This document shows, piece after piece, positions 1 through 8,736 of a stretch of DNA of 64,000 nucleotides. A program made the translations under genes and the position numbers. The notes beneath the pieces are model-generated. The model ran no database searches, had not been told where the DNA came from, and saw only the letters and a program-made list of their open reading frames with translations. The DNA lies in assembly GCA_963728785.1 (NCBI GenBank), contig CAVSKV010000002.1, forward strand, positions 992,001 through 1,056,000. The letters are read 5' to 3'. This DNA is from JAGWRI01 sp963728785 (GTDB taxonomy: Bacteria; Gemmatimonadota; Gemmatimonadetes; Gemmatimonadales; Gemmatimonadaceae). The stretch's first letter is position 1. Every line of letters begins with the position of its first letter.

Positions 1-315
1 ACTGCGCAGCTCCCGGTTCACGATACTCTGCAGGTGCACCGGTTCGAGCTCCAGGCGCCGCACGCGTCGCATGTGGCCCTGGTCGGGGACTTCAACGACT
101 GGAGCCTGGCGGCAACGCCAATGACACGGAGTGCCGACGGCACGGCGTGGACGGTGACCGTCAAGCTGCCGGCCGGCCGGCACGTGTACGCGTTCGTGGT
201 GGATGGAGCGAAGGGCAGCAAGTGGGTGCCCGATCCGGCGGCCTTGCGCGCGCCCGGCGATGGATTCGGAACGCCGAACTCCGTGGTCCTGATCGGGCAG
301 GGGTCCGCCACATGA
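1..315 (+). CDS. C-terminal part of a protein ending in a CBM48/AMPK-type glycogen-binding domain (5' end outside window)
   Basis: The reading frame is open from the first base, so the gene starts upstream; 104 residues are visible. They form one isoamylase early-set/CBM48-like beta-sandwich: GDFNDWS near residue 29-35, a KWVPDP segment and GFGTPNSVVLIG at the end. The two tryptophans align with the glucan-stacking Trp100 and Trp133 of AMPK beta. A complete relative lies at 51211-51711, where the same domain follows a transmembrane segment and an ECF sigma gene; by analogy this is probably the end of a membrane anti-sigma-like protein. It overlaps the next gene by ATGA, and that next gene is also a paralogue of the one next to 51211-51711. 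Domain call is firm; the anti-sigma role is inference. Confidence 0.75.
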   Translation, partial: TAQLPVHDTLQVHRFELQAPHASHVALVGDFNDWSLAATPMTRSADGTAWTVTVKLPAGRHVYAFVVDGAKGSKWVPDPAALRAPGDGFGTPNSVVLIGQGSAT

Positions 316-935
316 TGCGCGTCGCCGTCCGTCGCGGGCTGAGCGCGCTGATCGTATGCGCCGCGGCCGCGCCGTCACTCCTGGCGCAGGGTCCGGACCC
401 GCTGGCCAAGCTCGACACCGTCAGCAGGGCGCTGGTGCGGTCGCTGGTCGATTCGGCGCGCGCCGAAGGGCTGCCCAGCGAGCCGGTGTTGTCCAAGGCG
501 CAGGAAGGGGTGGCCAAGCACGCGCCCAGCCCGGCCATCGCCCGTGCGGTGCGCACGGTGTTCCTGTCGTTGCGAGAGGCCCGGAACACGCTTGGTTCCA
601 GCGCCAGCCGCGACGAACTCACGGCCGCGGCCGCGGCCTTGCAGGCTGGGATCCCGGCCTCGGCCCTCACCGACCTGCGGGTCAACGGCCACGGCAAGTC
701 GATCACGGTGCCGCTCGTCGTGCTGGCCGATCTCGTCACGCGGGGGGTGCCGCGCGACATGGCGTCGCATACCATCCTGCAGTTGTGGATGGGGGGGGCG
801 GGGGATGCCGACCTTTTGGGCTTGCCCACGGCGGTCGAACAGGACATAGTATCGGGAGCCGCACCGGGTGACGCCCTCCTAAACCGCGCCCGCACGATCC
901 CGATTCGGCTGCCGCCGGGGAAGATTCCCGAATAG
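312..935 (+). CDS. Exported protein of unknown family, paralogue of the protein at 50588-51214
   Basis: 207 residues. The ATG at 312 overlaps the previous stop (ATGA), which points to coupled translation; longer starts in this frame would run inside the preceding gene. The N-terminus is a signal peptide (basic start, hydrophobic stretch, cut near SLLAQ). The rest is Ala/Leu-rich and probably helical, with no domain I recognise. It aligns along its whole length with the protein at 50588-51214: shared blocks include VDSAR, a KA-EG segment, DE(L/I)TA, a VLxDLVxRGVP block and a QDI-SGA block near the C-terminus. Both copies sit directly after a CBM48 gene with the same stop/start overlap, so the pair is a conserved unit. 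Function unknown; a periplasmic partner of the CBM48 protein is inferred from linkage only. Confidence 0.75.
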   Translation: MMRVAVRRGLSALIVCAAAAPSLLAQGPDPLAKLDTVSRALVRSLVDSARAEGLPSEPVLSKAQEGVAKHAPSPAIARAVRTVFLSLREARNTLGSSASRDELTAAAAALQAGIPASALTDLRVNGHGKSITVPLVVLADLVTRGVPRDMASHTILQLWMGGAGDADLLGLPTAVEQDIVSGAAPGDALLNRARTIPIRLPPGKIPE

Positions 936-972
936 CGGCTCGCGGTTTCCTGAACGCCGAGCGCGTATCGCG

Positions 973-2178
973 ATGTTCGAGCGTAAGCGACAGTCCGTCC
1001 TCTTTGCCGTGACCGTCGCCCTGTGCCTGCCGCAGGGCACGGCTTGGGCACAGTTCGTTTCACGGCTGGAGGCAGGCGCCGTTACCAGTTCGACGCCCGG
1101 CTTCTTATCGTCCAGCGCGCTCAGCCTCACGCCCGACCTTCGCTACGAAGGCCAGAACGTGAACCTCTCAGCGCGGGGGTCGGCCTGGCTCGACGGCAAC
1201 TCGTGGGACTTTGCCGACGCCCAACTGTCGGGCTCGGTAACCACGCCGGTTCGCCACCACCTGAGCGCCCAATTGATCGCCAATGCCAGCCGGGCATATT
1301 ACGACCGGATCAACCAGAACGAGCAAATCGACGCCGAAGCGCGCGTGCACCTGGTGTTCTCGCAGAGCGGCGGCATGTGGCTGCAGACGGGCGTGGCGCG
1401 CCCCTGGCGGGTGGCACTGGTCTCGTCGGTAGACGTCGCCGGGGCCGGTGCGTGGACGCGGTTCGGTCCGGCGACGATCACCGGCACCTACACCAATTTC
1501 GCGTTCACACGCATCGCCAATGCCAGCGATTCCGTCAACTCCCTGCAGACGTGCGTGGCGACCGGCGACAGCAACGGATGCCTGCGGCAGTCGCACTTCA
1601 GCGACGTGCAAGGATCGGTGCACTTCGAGAAGGGCCCGGTGGAGTTGGACGCGCAATCCGGGTACCGGTTCGGGGATGCCACCGACGTGACCCCCGACTC
1701 GCGGCGCTGGGCGGCAGCGAATGCCGTGGTCTGGCTTACCAGCGACGTCGGGATGGTGGCGGGAGCCGGACGGCAGCCGTCCAACCCTGCACGCGGGCTG
1801 CCGGCCCGCAACTATGCCAATCTCGGCATGATGTTCGCTGCCTGGCCGGCAATGGCGGCGGGCGCGGTGCCCATCGAAGTGCGAGCCAGTGCGATCAGCA
1901 AGTTCGACATCGCCGAGGCCGGCCTGTCGCTGGAGCGAGTTCAGGTACGCATCGCCGGCGTGCAGAATGTGGAAGTGATGGGCGACTTCACGGACTGGCA
2001 GCCCGTAGAGATGGTGCAGCGCGGACGGGACCTGTGGGAGGCGCTCCTGCCAATCGGTTCGGGCGTCCACCAGCTCAACGTCCGGGTGGACGACGGCAAG
2101 TGGCTGCCGCCACCGGGCGTCCCGACGATGCGCGACGGGTTCAACGGCGAAGTGGGGATGCTCGTCATTCACGAGTAG
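973..2178 (+). CDS. Outer-membrane-like exported protein with a C-terminal CBM48/AMPK-type glycogen-binding domain
   Basis: 401 residues. Signal peptide at 1-26 (cut near GTAWAQ). Residues about 30-320 alternate polar and hydrophobic residues with many aromatic and Gly positions (for example LRYEGQNVNLSARGSAWLDG), as in outer-membrane beta-barrels. Residues about 323-401 form a CBM48-type domain with GDFTDWQP and DGKWLPPP, keeping the two tryptophans that stack on glucan in AMPK beta; the Asn seen near the end of other members is replaced (GEVGML). It follows the unknown-family gene by 37 bp and ends the transcription unit at a strong terminator. No counterpart accompanies the second cassette near 51 kb. 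Barrel assignment is by pattern only; binding of a glucan is inferred. Confidence 0.7.
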   Translation: MFERKRQSVLFAVTVALCLPQGTAWAQFVSRLEAGAVTSSTPGFLSSSALSLTPDLRYEGQNVNLSARGSAWLDGNSWDFADAQLSGSVTTPVRHHLSAQLIANASRAYYDRINQNEQIDAEARVHLVFSQSGGMWLQTGVARPWRVALVSSVDVAGAGAWTRFGPATITGTYTNFAFTRIANASDSVNSLQTCVATGDSNGCLRQSHFSDVQGSVHFEKGPVELDAQSGYRFGDATDVTPDSRRWAAANAVVWLTSDVGMVAGAGRQPSNPARGLPARNYANLGMMFAAWPAMAAGAVPIEVRASAISKFDIAEAGLSLERVQVRIAGVQNVEVMGDFTDWQPVEMVQRGRDLWEALLPIGSGVHQLNVRVDDGKWLPPPGVPTMRDGFNGEVGMLVIHE

Positions 2179-2195
2179 CCGCCCGACTTGTGACG

Positions 2196-2236
2196 GACGG
2201 CTGGCCGCGCGGTGCGTGGCCAGCCGTCTTTCTGTT
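2196..2236 (+). terminator. Rho-independent terminator after the CBM48 cassette
   Basis: A perfect 11-bp stem (2196-2206 with 2218-2228, GACGGCTGGCC) and an 11-nt loop are followed by TTTCTGTTTT. It lies 18 bases after the stop of the preceding gene. Confidence 0.9.
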
Positions 2237-2267
2237 TTGCCCGTACGTATGTCCGCGATCCGAGGCC

Positions 2268-3929
2268 TCAGTTCGTCCCGCTTCCCCGTCCTCCTCCCCC
2301 TTCCCTTCCCCCCCGCCCCGTAGGAATCACCACGGGCTTGCGCGGAAGCGGCTGGCTTCGGTTGGCGGCGTCGTACACGAACGACGCCACGATCACCGCG
2401 TTCTGCATCATATCGTGCGGCTGCACCCGTTCGTACAGATCCTGGTTGGAGTGGTGGGTGCGCGAGCCGTAGTCCAACGGATCCTGGATGAACTGGAAGC
2501 CGGGAATGGTCACGGCATCGAATGACAGATGGTCGGTGCCGCCGGTGTTGCTGAGCGTGGTCGTGGACGCACCGAGATCGACGAACGGCGCCAGCCACTG
2601 CTGGAAGATGGGACGTACGGCTGCGTTCCCTTGCAGATACACGCCCCGGATGGCGCCGGTGCCGTTGTCCACGTTGAAGTAGCCGCTCACCTTCCCGTTG
2701 TCGGGAGTGAAGTGCGGCCCTGATTCATCAACCGTACCGAAGTGCTCGCGCACGTAGGCCCGCGAGCCGAGCAGGCCCTGCTCCTCGCCCGTCCACAGCG
2801 CGAGCCGCACGGTGCGGCGCATGGGCAGGCCGAGCGTCTTCAGGATGCGGAACGCCTCGAGCATGACTGCCGAGCCGGCGCCGTTGTCGGTAGCTCCCGT
2901 ACCCGATTGCCAGGAATCGAAGTGCGCGCCGAGCATCACGTACTGGTCCTTGAGGTCGGTACCGGGAATCTCCGCCACGATGTTGAACGACTTGCCGCCG
3001 TTGTCCATGAACCGGTTGCGTGCGTCGACCTCGACCTGGACGTCGACGCCCTTCTCCACGGTGCGGTAGATGCGCCCGTAGTGTTCCGACGCGAGGACGA
3101 TCGTGGGCAGCGCCGGCGGCGCGTCCATGGCCCGCGAGCCGGTGGCGGCCACGAACACCGTGCCGTCGTCGCCGCGGCCGAGCTGGAGCATGCCGAGCGC
3201 ACCCTCTTCCATGAGGAACTTCGGAAGGGCCTGCGCGACCTCACGCTGGCGCCGGAACGCCGCCGTGTCGCCGCCCCGCCCACCGCGCCCGCCCCCGGCC
3301 TCAGGTGGCGGCGCGGCAGCCATCTTGGCGAGGTCGTCGTCGGTGAATCGGCGGGCGTCGGGGACGAAGTGCGGCGCGAGCGGCGCCGGCTCACTGGTCA
3401 TCACCCACTTGCCGCGCAGCTTCCCGCGGTATGGCGCGAAGTCGTCGGTTGCCGCGACGTGCAGGATCGCCACATCGCCGGTTTCGGGGCCGTTCGTGCC
3501 GTCTGACCAGGCGCCGGGATACGCGATGAGCGGGAACGGACGTGGCGCCACGACCTGCGCGCTGAAGCGATCGCTCACCCAACCGCGGCCAGCGAAGTCC
3601 CAGTACTCGAGATGCGGATTGGACGCGCCCCAACTCTCGAGCTGCTTGAGCACCCAATCAGCGGCTTCCTTGACGTACGGCGATCCAGTAAGGCGCGGTC
3701 CATACACGTCGGCAACCCAACTCTCCAGGTCCATGACCTGTGAACGGTTGAAACCCTCGTCGCGGATCTTCGCCATCGCGCCGGCGTCAGGGGTGTCCTG
3801 CGCTGCGGCGGGCCGGGCCTGGAGCGACGCCAACCCGGCGGCCAGCACCGCGCCACCGACCACCCGGCGAAGAGTGGAATGCGGGGAGTGAAGCACGGGG
3901 AATCTCCTGTCGAGGGGAACGGCGGACAC
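2268..3929 (-). CDS. Exported M28-family metallopeptidase
   Basis: 553 residues, with a signal peptide ending near ARPAAAQ (about residue 44). A PA-like inserted domain lies in the first half and includes a low-complexity Gly/Arg stretch (about residues 215-225). The M28 zinc sites are all visible: HFDSW, TDNGAGS, the catalytic TGEEQGLLGS pair of Glu, NVDNGTGA and GGTDHLSFD. The enzyme should remove N-terminal amino acids from peptides in the periplasm or outside the cell, using two zinc ions. It is a monocistronic-looking gene converging with the terminator at 2.2 kb and followed upstream by a helicase gene on the same strand. Substrate is not predictable; aminopeptidase or glutamate-carboxypeptidase-like activities both fit the family. 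Confidence 0.9.
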   Translation of the reverse strand: MSAVPLDRRFPVLHSPHSTLRRVVGGAVLAAGLASLQARPAAAQDTPDAGAMAKIRDEGFNRSQVMDLESWVADVYGPRLTGSPYVKEAADWVLKQLESWGASNPHLEYWDFAGRGWVSDRFSAQVVAPRPFPLIAYPGAWSDGTNGPETGDVAILHVAATDDFAPYRGKLRGKWVMTSEPAPLAPHFVPDARRFTDDDLAKMAAAPPPEAGGGRGGRGGDTAAFRRQREVAQALPKFLMEEGALGMLQLGRGDDGTVFVAATGSRAMDAPPALPTIVLASEHYGRIYRTVEKGVDVQVEVDARNRFMDNGGKSFNIVAEIPGTDLKDQYVMLGAHFDSWQSGTGATDNGAGSAVMLEAFRILKTLGLPMRRTVRLALWTGEEQGLLGSRAYVREHFGTVDESGPHFTPDNGKVSGYFNVDNGTGAIRGVYLQGNAAVRPIFQQWLAPFVDLGASTTTLSNTGGTDHLSFDAVTIPGFQFIQDPLDYGSRTHHSNQDLYERVQPHDMMQNAVIVASFVYDAANRSQPLPRKPVVIPTGRGGREGGGGRGSGTN

Positions 3930-3981
3930 AGAAAAGAACCGGGTGCAACACGAGCAACCGCGGGCTGGCGCCCGCCATTGC

Positions 3982-5151
<1,170 letters not shown>

Positions 5152-5187
5152 TGTTCGGTGAACGCTAACGTCCGGCGCCGCCGGTCG

Positions 5188-5988
5188 CTACTCGCGCGCG
5201 AATGCGAGAAGCGCGGCATTTGTCTCCGCGGGGCATTCCTCGTTCACGGCGTGGCCACCGTTCACGTACACCACGGTGAGGTTCGGGATGTCGCGCGCTC
5301 GCGCTTCGCTGGCCACCATGAGATGATCATGCGTTCCGAGCACGACGAGCACCGGGCATCGCACGCCGGCGAGCTGTTCCTTGCCGAACGGCTCCCATGA
5401 GAAGCGATGCAGGCACGCCCCGACCGCTGCACCGAAGCCGGGTTGCGAGGCAGTGGCCCAATACTGCTCCACGTCGTCGTCGGTGACGCGCGATTGGTCC
5501 CAGTAAGCGAGATGGAGAAACCAGCTCACCAACGGCTTGGCGACGATGAACGATGCGTAGTCGCGCAACGCGAGCGGCATGACCATCTGGGCCACCGATA
5601 TGAACCGCACGGGCGCGAATCCCACGGGATCGATGAGGGCCACCCGGCCCACGCGCGGGTGGTGCTCGATGGCGAGCCCGGCGGCGATGGCACCGCCCAT
5701 GCTCACCCCCACTACCACCGCATCGCGGACATCGAGCGCGTCGAGGAGCGCCGCGATCGCGGCGGTCATCCCCTCACGCGTGTACTGTTCCAGGTCCCAC
5801 GGTTTGTCGCTGAGCCCGTGGCCCGGCAGGTCGGCTGCGACCACGCGGAAGCCCGCGTCGGCGAGCGTTGGAATCGCCCCACGATAGGAGTACACAGACG
5901 CACCCCAGCCGTGAAGCAGCACGATGGGGCGACCGTCGTGCGGCCCCGCCTCGAGCACCCGCAACCGGACCCCGTCGCGTACCGCCAC
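5188..5988 (-). CDS. Alpha/beta hydrolase
   Basis: About 266 residues from a GTG at 5988. The frame stays open to an ATG at 6207, but that would overlap the preceding gene by 166 bp; a CTG overlapping the preceding stop is a third option, and no start has a clear ribosome binding site. Fold landmarks are visible: HGWG oxyanion segment, nucleophile elbow GVSMGG, acid Asp in GTHDHL and catalytic His in NGGHAVNEE. A lid region rich in aromatics follows the elbow (YASFIVAKPLVSWFLHLAYW), suggesting a hydrophobic substrate. It follows the toroid-like gene closely on the same strand and may act with it. Esterase, lipase and C-C hydrolase functions are all possible. Confidence 0.8.
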   Translation of the reverse strand: MAVRDGVRLRVLEAGPHDGRPIVLLHGWGASVYSYRGAIPTLADAGFRVVAADLPGHGLSDKPWDLEQYTREGMTAAIAALLDALDVRDAVVVGVSMGGAIAAGLAIEHHPRVGRVALIDPVGFAPVRFISVAQMVMPLALRDYASFIVAKPLVSWFLHLAYWDQSRVTDDDVEQYWATASQPGFGAAVGACLHRFSWEPFGKEQLAGVRCPVLVVLGTHDHLMVASEARARDIPNLTVVYVNGGHAVNEECPAETNAALLAFARE

Positions 5989-6041
5989 GAAGCGTACGCT
6001 GATGCCCGGCTCGCGGGCGGGGTAGATCTCGGCAGCGGCGA

Positions 6042-7205
6042 TCAGATGAGTTCGATCGACCGGCCGCTCAACCGCGCGATGAGCCCCAGACGGAAGGTCA
6101 CATCGGTCCACCGGGACTCGTCGACCAATTCGTCCTCGAGCGGGTACATGGGCCAGACGAACGGGTTGGCCGTCTTCACGGGATGCAGCCCCTTGTGCGG
6201 GTGCCACACAGCATCGGCATCGCGGTCGTCGAGGAACCGATCGAACAGCTTGGACCAGTTGTCGTTGAGCTTGAGGAAGCCGAGCCGCGCCATGAGTTCG
6301 AGCCAGGCGAGTGCGCTGACCGGGTCGGCGGCGGCGGCGTTGCGGTGCGGTAGCTGATCGCCCATCACGAGGTGGGGCTGCTCGGCGATACGGCGGCCGA
6401 GAAGCTGTTTAACGTCCTGGCGTGGCAGTGACTGGGAGAGCCACCCGTAGATGCGATCCATCACGTCCGCGTGCTCGGTACAGAAAAGGGGCATGTGGGC
6501 GAGCATGGCGAGCGCGTAGATCGAGGGCGGGGCGGCTTCGGGAGCAAGTGCGTGCTGATTGCCCACGCGGATCCACGGCTTCTCGGCGAGCGGCGAGCGC
6601 AGGAATTCGTTGATGCGGTCGAGGATCCGCCGGGCTGCGCCGCGCAGCCGCGGGTCACCCTGATAGCCGGCCTGGGCCAGGGCGGCGGCCGCCGCCTCAC
6701 GCAGGATCGTGCGACCGCGGTGGACCATGTCCTCGTCGGGCGCGGCCTTCCCACCGAATTCGTACAGGTAGTCGGGGTCGTCATCTTCGGCGAGCAGGCG
6801 GAAGAGCACGCGTCGCGCCTGCATTAGCGGCGGTGACTCCTTGTCCCATCCGTACTCGAGCAGCCGTTGAACGGCGTTGATCGTGCCCACCCCTTCAAAC
6901 CGGGATGCCCGCGCCGAGGGGAGGGTGAGCATCATATGGGACCAGGTGCCATCTCCGGCTTGTGACAACGCCAACAGCACGGCGGGTCGATACGTATAGG
7001 GGAGTATCGTGGGACCGGCCCCCCCGGCCGGCTCCAGGCGCGCCACGTCGGAGACGGCGCGATACTGGATGGCCGGCGCGGCGTGCTCGAGCAGCCAGCC
7101 CAACGGGAAGCGCACCGGAGGGGGAGGCGGCGGGGGAGCAGGCGGCAGCGCTGGAACGTCCAGCGCTGCGTCGGGTTCAAGATTTGTGCTAGAAGGCAGG
7201 GTCAC
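6042..7205 (-). CDS. Protein of unknown function with an alpha/alpha-toroid (squalene-cyclase-like) appearance
   Basis: About 387 residues from GTG at 7205; a TTG at 7301 would add 32 residues of unconvincing sequence, and neither start has a good ribosome binding site. A Pro run near the N-terminus precedes GWLLEHAAPAIQYRAVSDV, a motif I associate with prenyltransferase/squalene-oxidase-repeat proteins; the rest is a series of helical repeats (for instance INAVQRLLEYGWD) as in alpha/alpha toroids. No catalytic DxDD of terpene cyclases is seen, so enzymatic activity is doubtful. Its stop is 54 bp from the start I prefer for the alpha/beta hydrolase. Role unknown. Confidence 0.6.
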   Translation of the reverse strand: MTLPSSTNLEPDAALDVPALPPAPPPPPPPVRFPLGWLLEHAAPAIQYRAVSDVARLEPAGGAGPTILPYTYRPAVLLALSQAGDGTWSHMMLTLPSARASRFEGVGTINAVQRLLEYGWDKESPPLMQARRVLFRLLAEDDDPDYLYEFGGKAAPDEDMVHRGRTILREAAAAALAQAGYQGDPRLRGAARRILDRINEFLRSPLAEKPWIRVGNQHALAPEAAPPSIYALAMLAHMPLFCTEHADVMDRIYGWLSQSLPRQDVKQLLGRRIAEQPHLVMGDQLPHRNAAAADPVSALAWLELMARLGFLKLNDNWSKLFDRFLDDRDADAVWHPHKGLHPVKTANPFVWPMYPLEDELVDESRWTDVTFRLGLIARLSGRSIELI

Positions 7206-7364
7206 GGCGTCGCAAGGACAGGTGTGGTAAGGCGATGTCGCACGGCCCTGAACTACGGGTGCGTAAGCATAGCGTTTTTCGGGTGATGCGCTAGGGGGCA
7301 AGGTCTAAGTGCCTTTCTGGCAGTCACTTGAGTGTTGGAATCCCATTCTCTACAGGAGCGTTTC

Positions 7365-7769
7365 ATGCGTAAGCTGGCGATGGTGGCACTGGCAGTGATG
7401 TGCCTGGGTGGCACGGCCTCGGTGGCGGCCGCTCAGGGCGGTGGTGGCGGCATGGGTGGCGGCCGCGGTCGCGGTAACATGATCGATCGCGTCCTGACCC
7501 AGCCCACGGCCATTACGCTGACGGCCGATCAGCAGAAGCAAGTCGACAGCCTCAAGGCCGCGATGACCGATGAGCAGGGCAAGGCGCGCGAGGCCGCTGG
7601 CGACGACCGGCAGGCGATGATGCAGAGTATGCAGACGATCAACAAGAAGTACATGGATGCGGTGCGGGCACTTCTCACGGCGGATCAGCAGAAGACGTGG
7701 GACGCCAACGTCGCGGCCATGCCGCAGCGTGGCCGGCGCGGTGGTGGGGGCGGTGGCGGCGGGATGTAG
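7365..7769 (+). CDS. Small secreted Gly-rich protein, Spy/CpxP-like in size and composition
   Basis: 134 residues. The ATG at 7365 has AGGAG at 7354-7358, a good ribosome binding site, so the longer frame from 7332 is rejected. A signal peptide ends near SVAAAQ. After a Gly/Met/Arg-rich linker come two helical segments with LTADQQKQVDSLK and LTADQQKTWDANV, which repeat the same LTADQQK motif, then a Gly-rich tail. The repeated motif resembles the LTxxQ repeats of Spy/CpxP periplasmic chaperones, but the similarity is short and may be convergent. Promoter signals are not clear; the gene is divergent from the toroid-like protein. Confidence 0.7.
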   Translation: MRKLAMVALAVMCLGGTASVAAAQGGGGGMGGGRGRGNMIDRVLTQPTAITLTADQQKQVDSLKAAMTDEQGKAREAAGDDRQAMMQSMQTINKKYMDAVRALLTADQQKTWDANVAAMPQRGRRGGGGGGGGM

Positions 7770-7790
7770 TTTCGCCGGGCAACACGCATG

Positions 7791-7829
7791 ACGCAGCGGG
7801 CCGCTCCTCCGGGGGCGGCCCGTATGCGT
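7791..7829 (+). terminator. Hairpin after the small secreted protein, possible terminator without T-run
   Basis: Stem GGGCCGC / GCGGCCC is extended outward by ACGCA / TGCGT. There is no T tract, so factor-independent termination is uncertain. Confidence 0.4.
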
Positions 7830-7914
7830 TGGAGGTGGCTGCGGAGTGCGGGACGGGCGATCTTGACCCTAATGCCGTGTCGACCGCCTGCCGTTTCCCG
7901 GATCGCAGCCCGCC

Positions 7915-8736
7915 ATGCGCGGTGAATTCGTCGACGTCGGCGGCGTGCGGCTCTACTACTACGCCGCCGGCGCTCGGGGTGCAGGCGCCCCGCTCGTGCT
8001 CGTGCACGGCTTTCCCACGTCGGGACATCTCTGGAGCGAGGTAGTGCCACTGCTGCCACCGGGCCGCCGCGTGGTGGTACCCGACCTGCTCGGCTACGGA
8101 CGTAGTGACCCGGCCGGCCTGGCGGGCCTGGGCGTGCATGCGCACGCCGATCGTGTGCTGGCGCTGATGGATGCATTGGGGATCGGCGAGGCGGGACTGG
8201 TTGGGCACGATCTCGGGGGCGCCGTGGCGCAGTCGCTGGCCGTGCGATTCCCGGCGCGCGTGTCGGCCCTGTGCCTGGTGAGCGCCGCGGCCTTCGACGC
8301 GTGGCCCACGCGAAGCACGCGGTTCTGGCGCCGGCTGGCCCCGCTGGGGCGACTCGTACCGCCGTCGTGGCTGCAATCCATCCTGCGCACCGCCCTGCAA
8401 TCCGGGTACGCGAATGGCTCACAGGGCGCGCACTCCCTGGAGCTGTACGCACGCGCGTTCGGCGGCACCGATGGACGGGACGCGTTGCTCCGCCACTTGG
8501 TGGCTCTCGACAGTGCGGGCACCGCGGCGCTGGCCCCCCAGCTCAAACAGATCGCCTGTCCGACGGCGGTGGTCTGGGGACAGGGTGACCCGTTCTTCCC
8601 GGTCTCGGTGGGAGAGCGGCTACGCGACGCGATTCCGGGAGCGACGCTGGACGTAGTGCCAAGCGCGCGCCATTACCTGCCCGAGGACACCCCCGCCGCA
8701 TTGAGCGCGGTGATCGCGCAGCTGCTGGCCCGCTAG
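7915..8736 (+). CDS. Alpha/beta hydrolase of the epoxide hydrolase / haloalkane dehalogenase type
   Basis: 273 residues, starting directly with the fold (VDVGGVRLYYYAAG). HGFP forms the oxyanion region and GHDLGG the nucleophile elbow with Asp as nucleophile, which separates epoxide hydrolases and dehalogenases from Ser esterases. The catalytic His is in ARHYLPED and an acidic residue in GQGDPFF is placed for the triad. It ends four bases into the stop of the convergent lipoprotein gene. Substrate cannot be assigned; soluble cytoplasmic location is expected because no signal peptide is seen. Confidence 0.85.
   Translation: MRGEFVDVGGVRLYYYAAGARGAGAPLVLVHGFPTSGHLWSEVVPLLPPGRRVVVPDLLGYGRSDPAGLAGLGVHAHADRVLALMDALGIGEAGLVGHDLGGAVAQSLAVRFPARVSALCLVSAAAFDAWPTRSTRFWRRLAPLGRLVPPSWLQSILRTALQSGYANGSQGAHSLELYARAFGGTDGRDALLRHLVALDSAGTAALAPQLKQIACPTAVVWGQGDPFFPVSVGERLRDAIPGATLDVVPSARHYLPEDTPAALSAVIAQLLAR

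Noticed and set aside
7083..7286. Plus-strand frames opposite the N-terminus of the toroid-like protein
   Set aside because: Composition follows from the Pro-rich codons on the other strand and no ribosome binding site is present.
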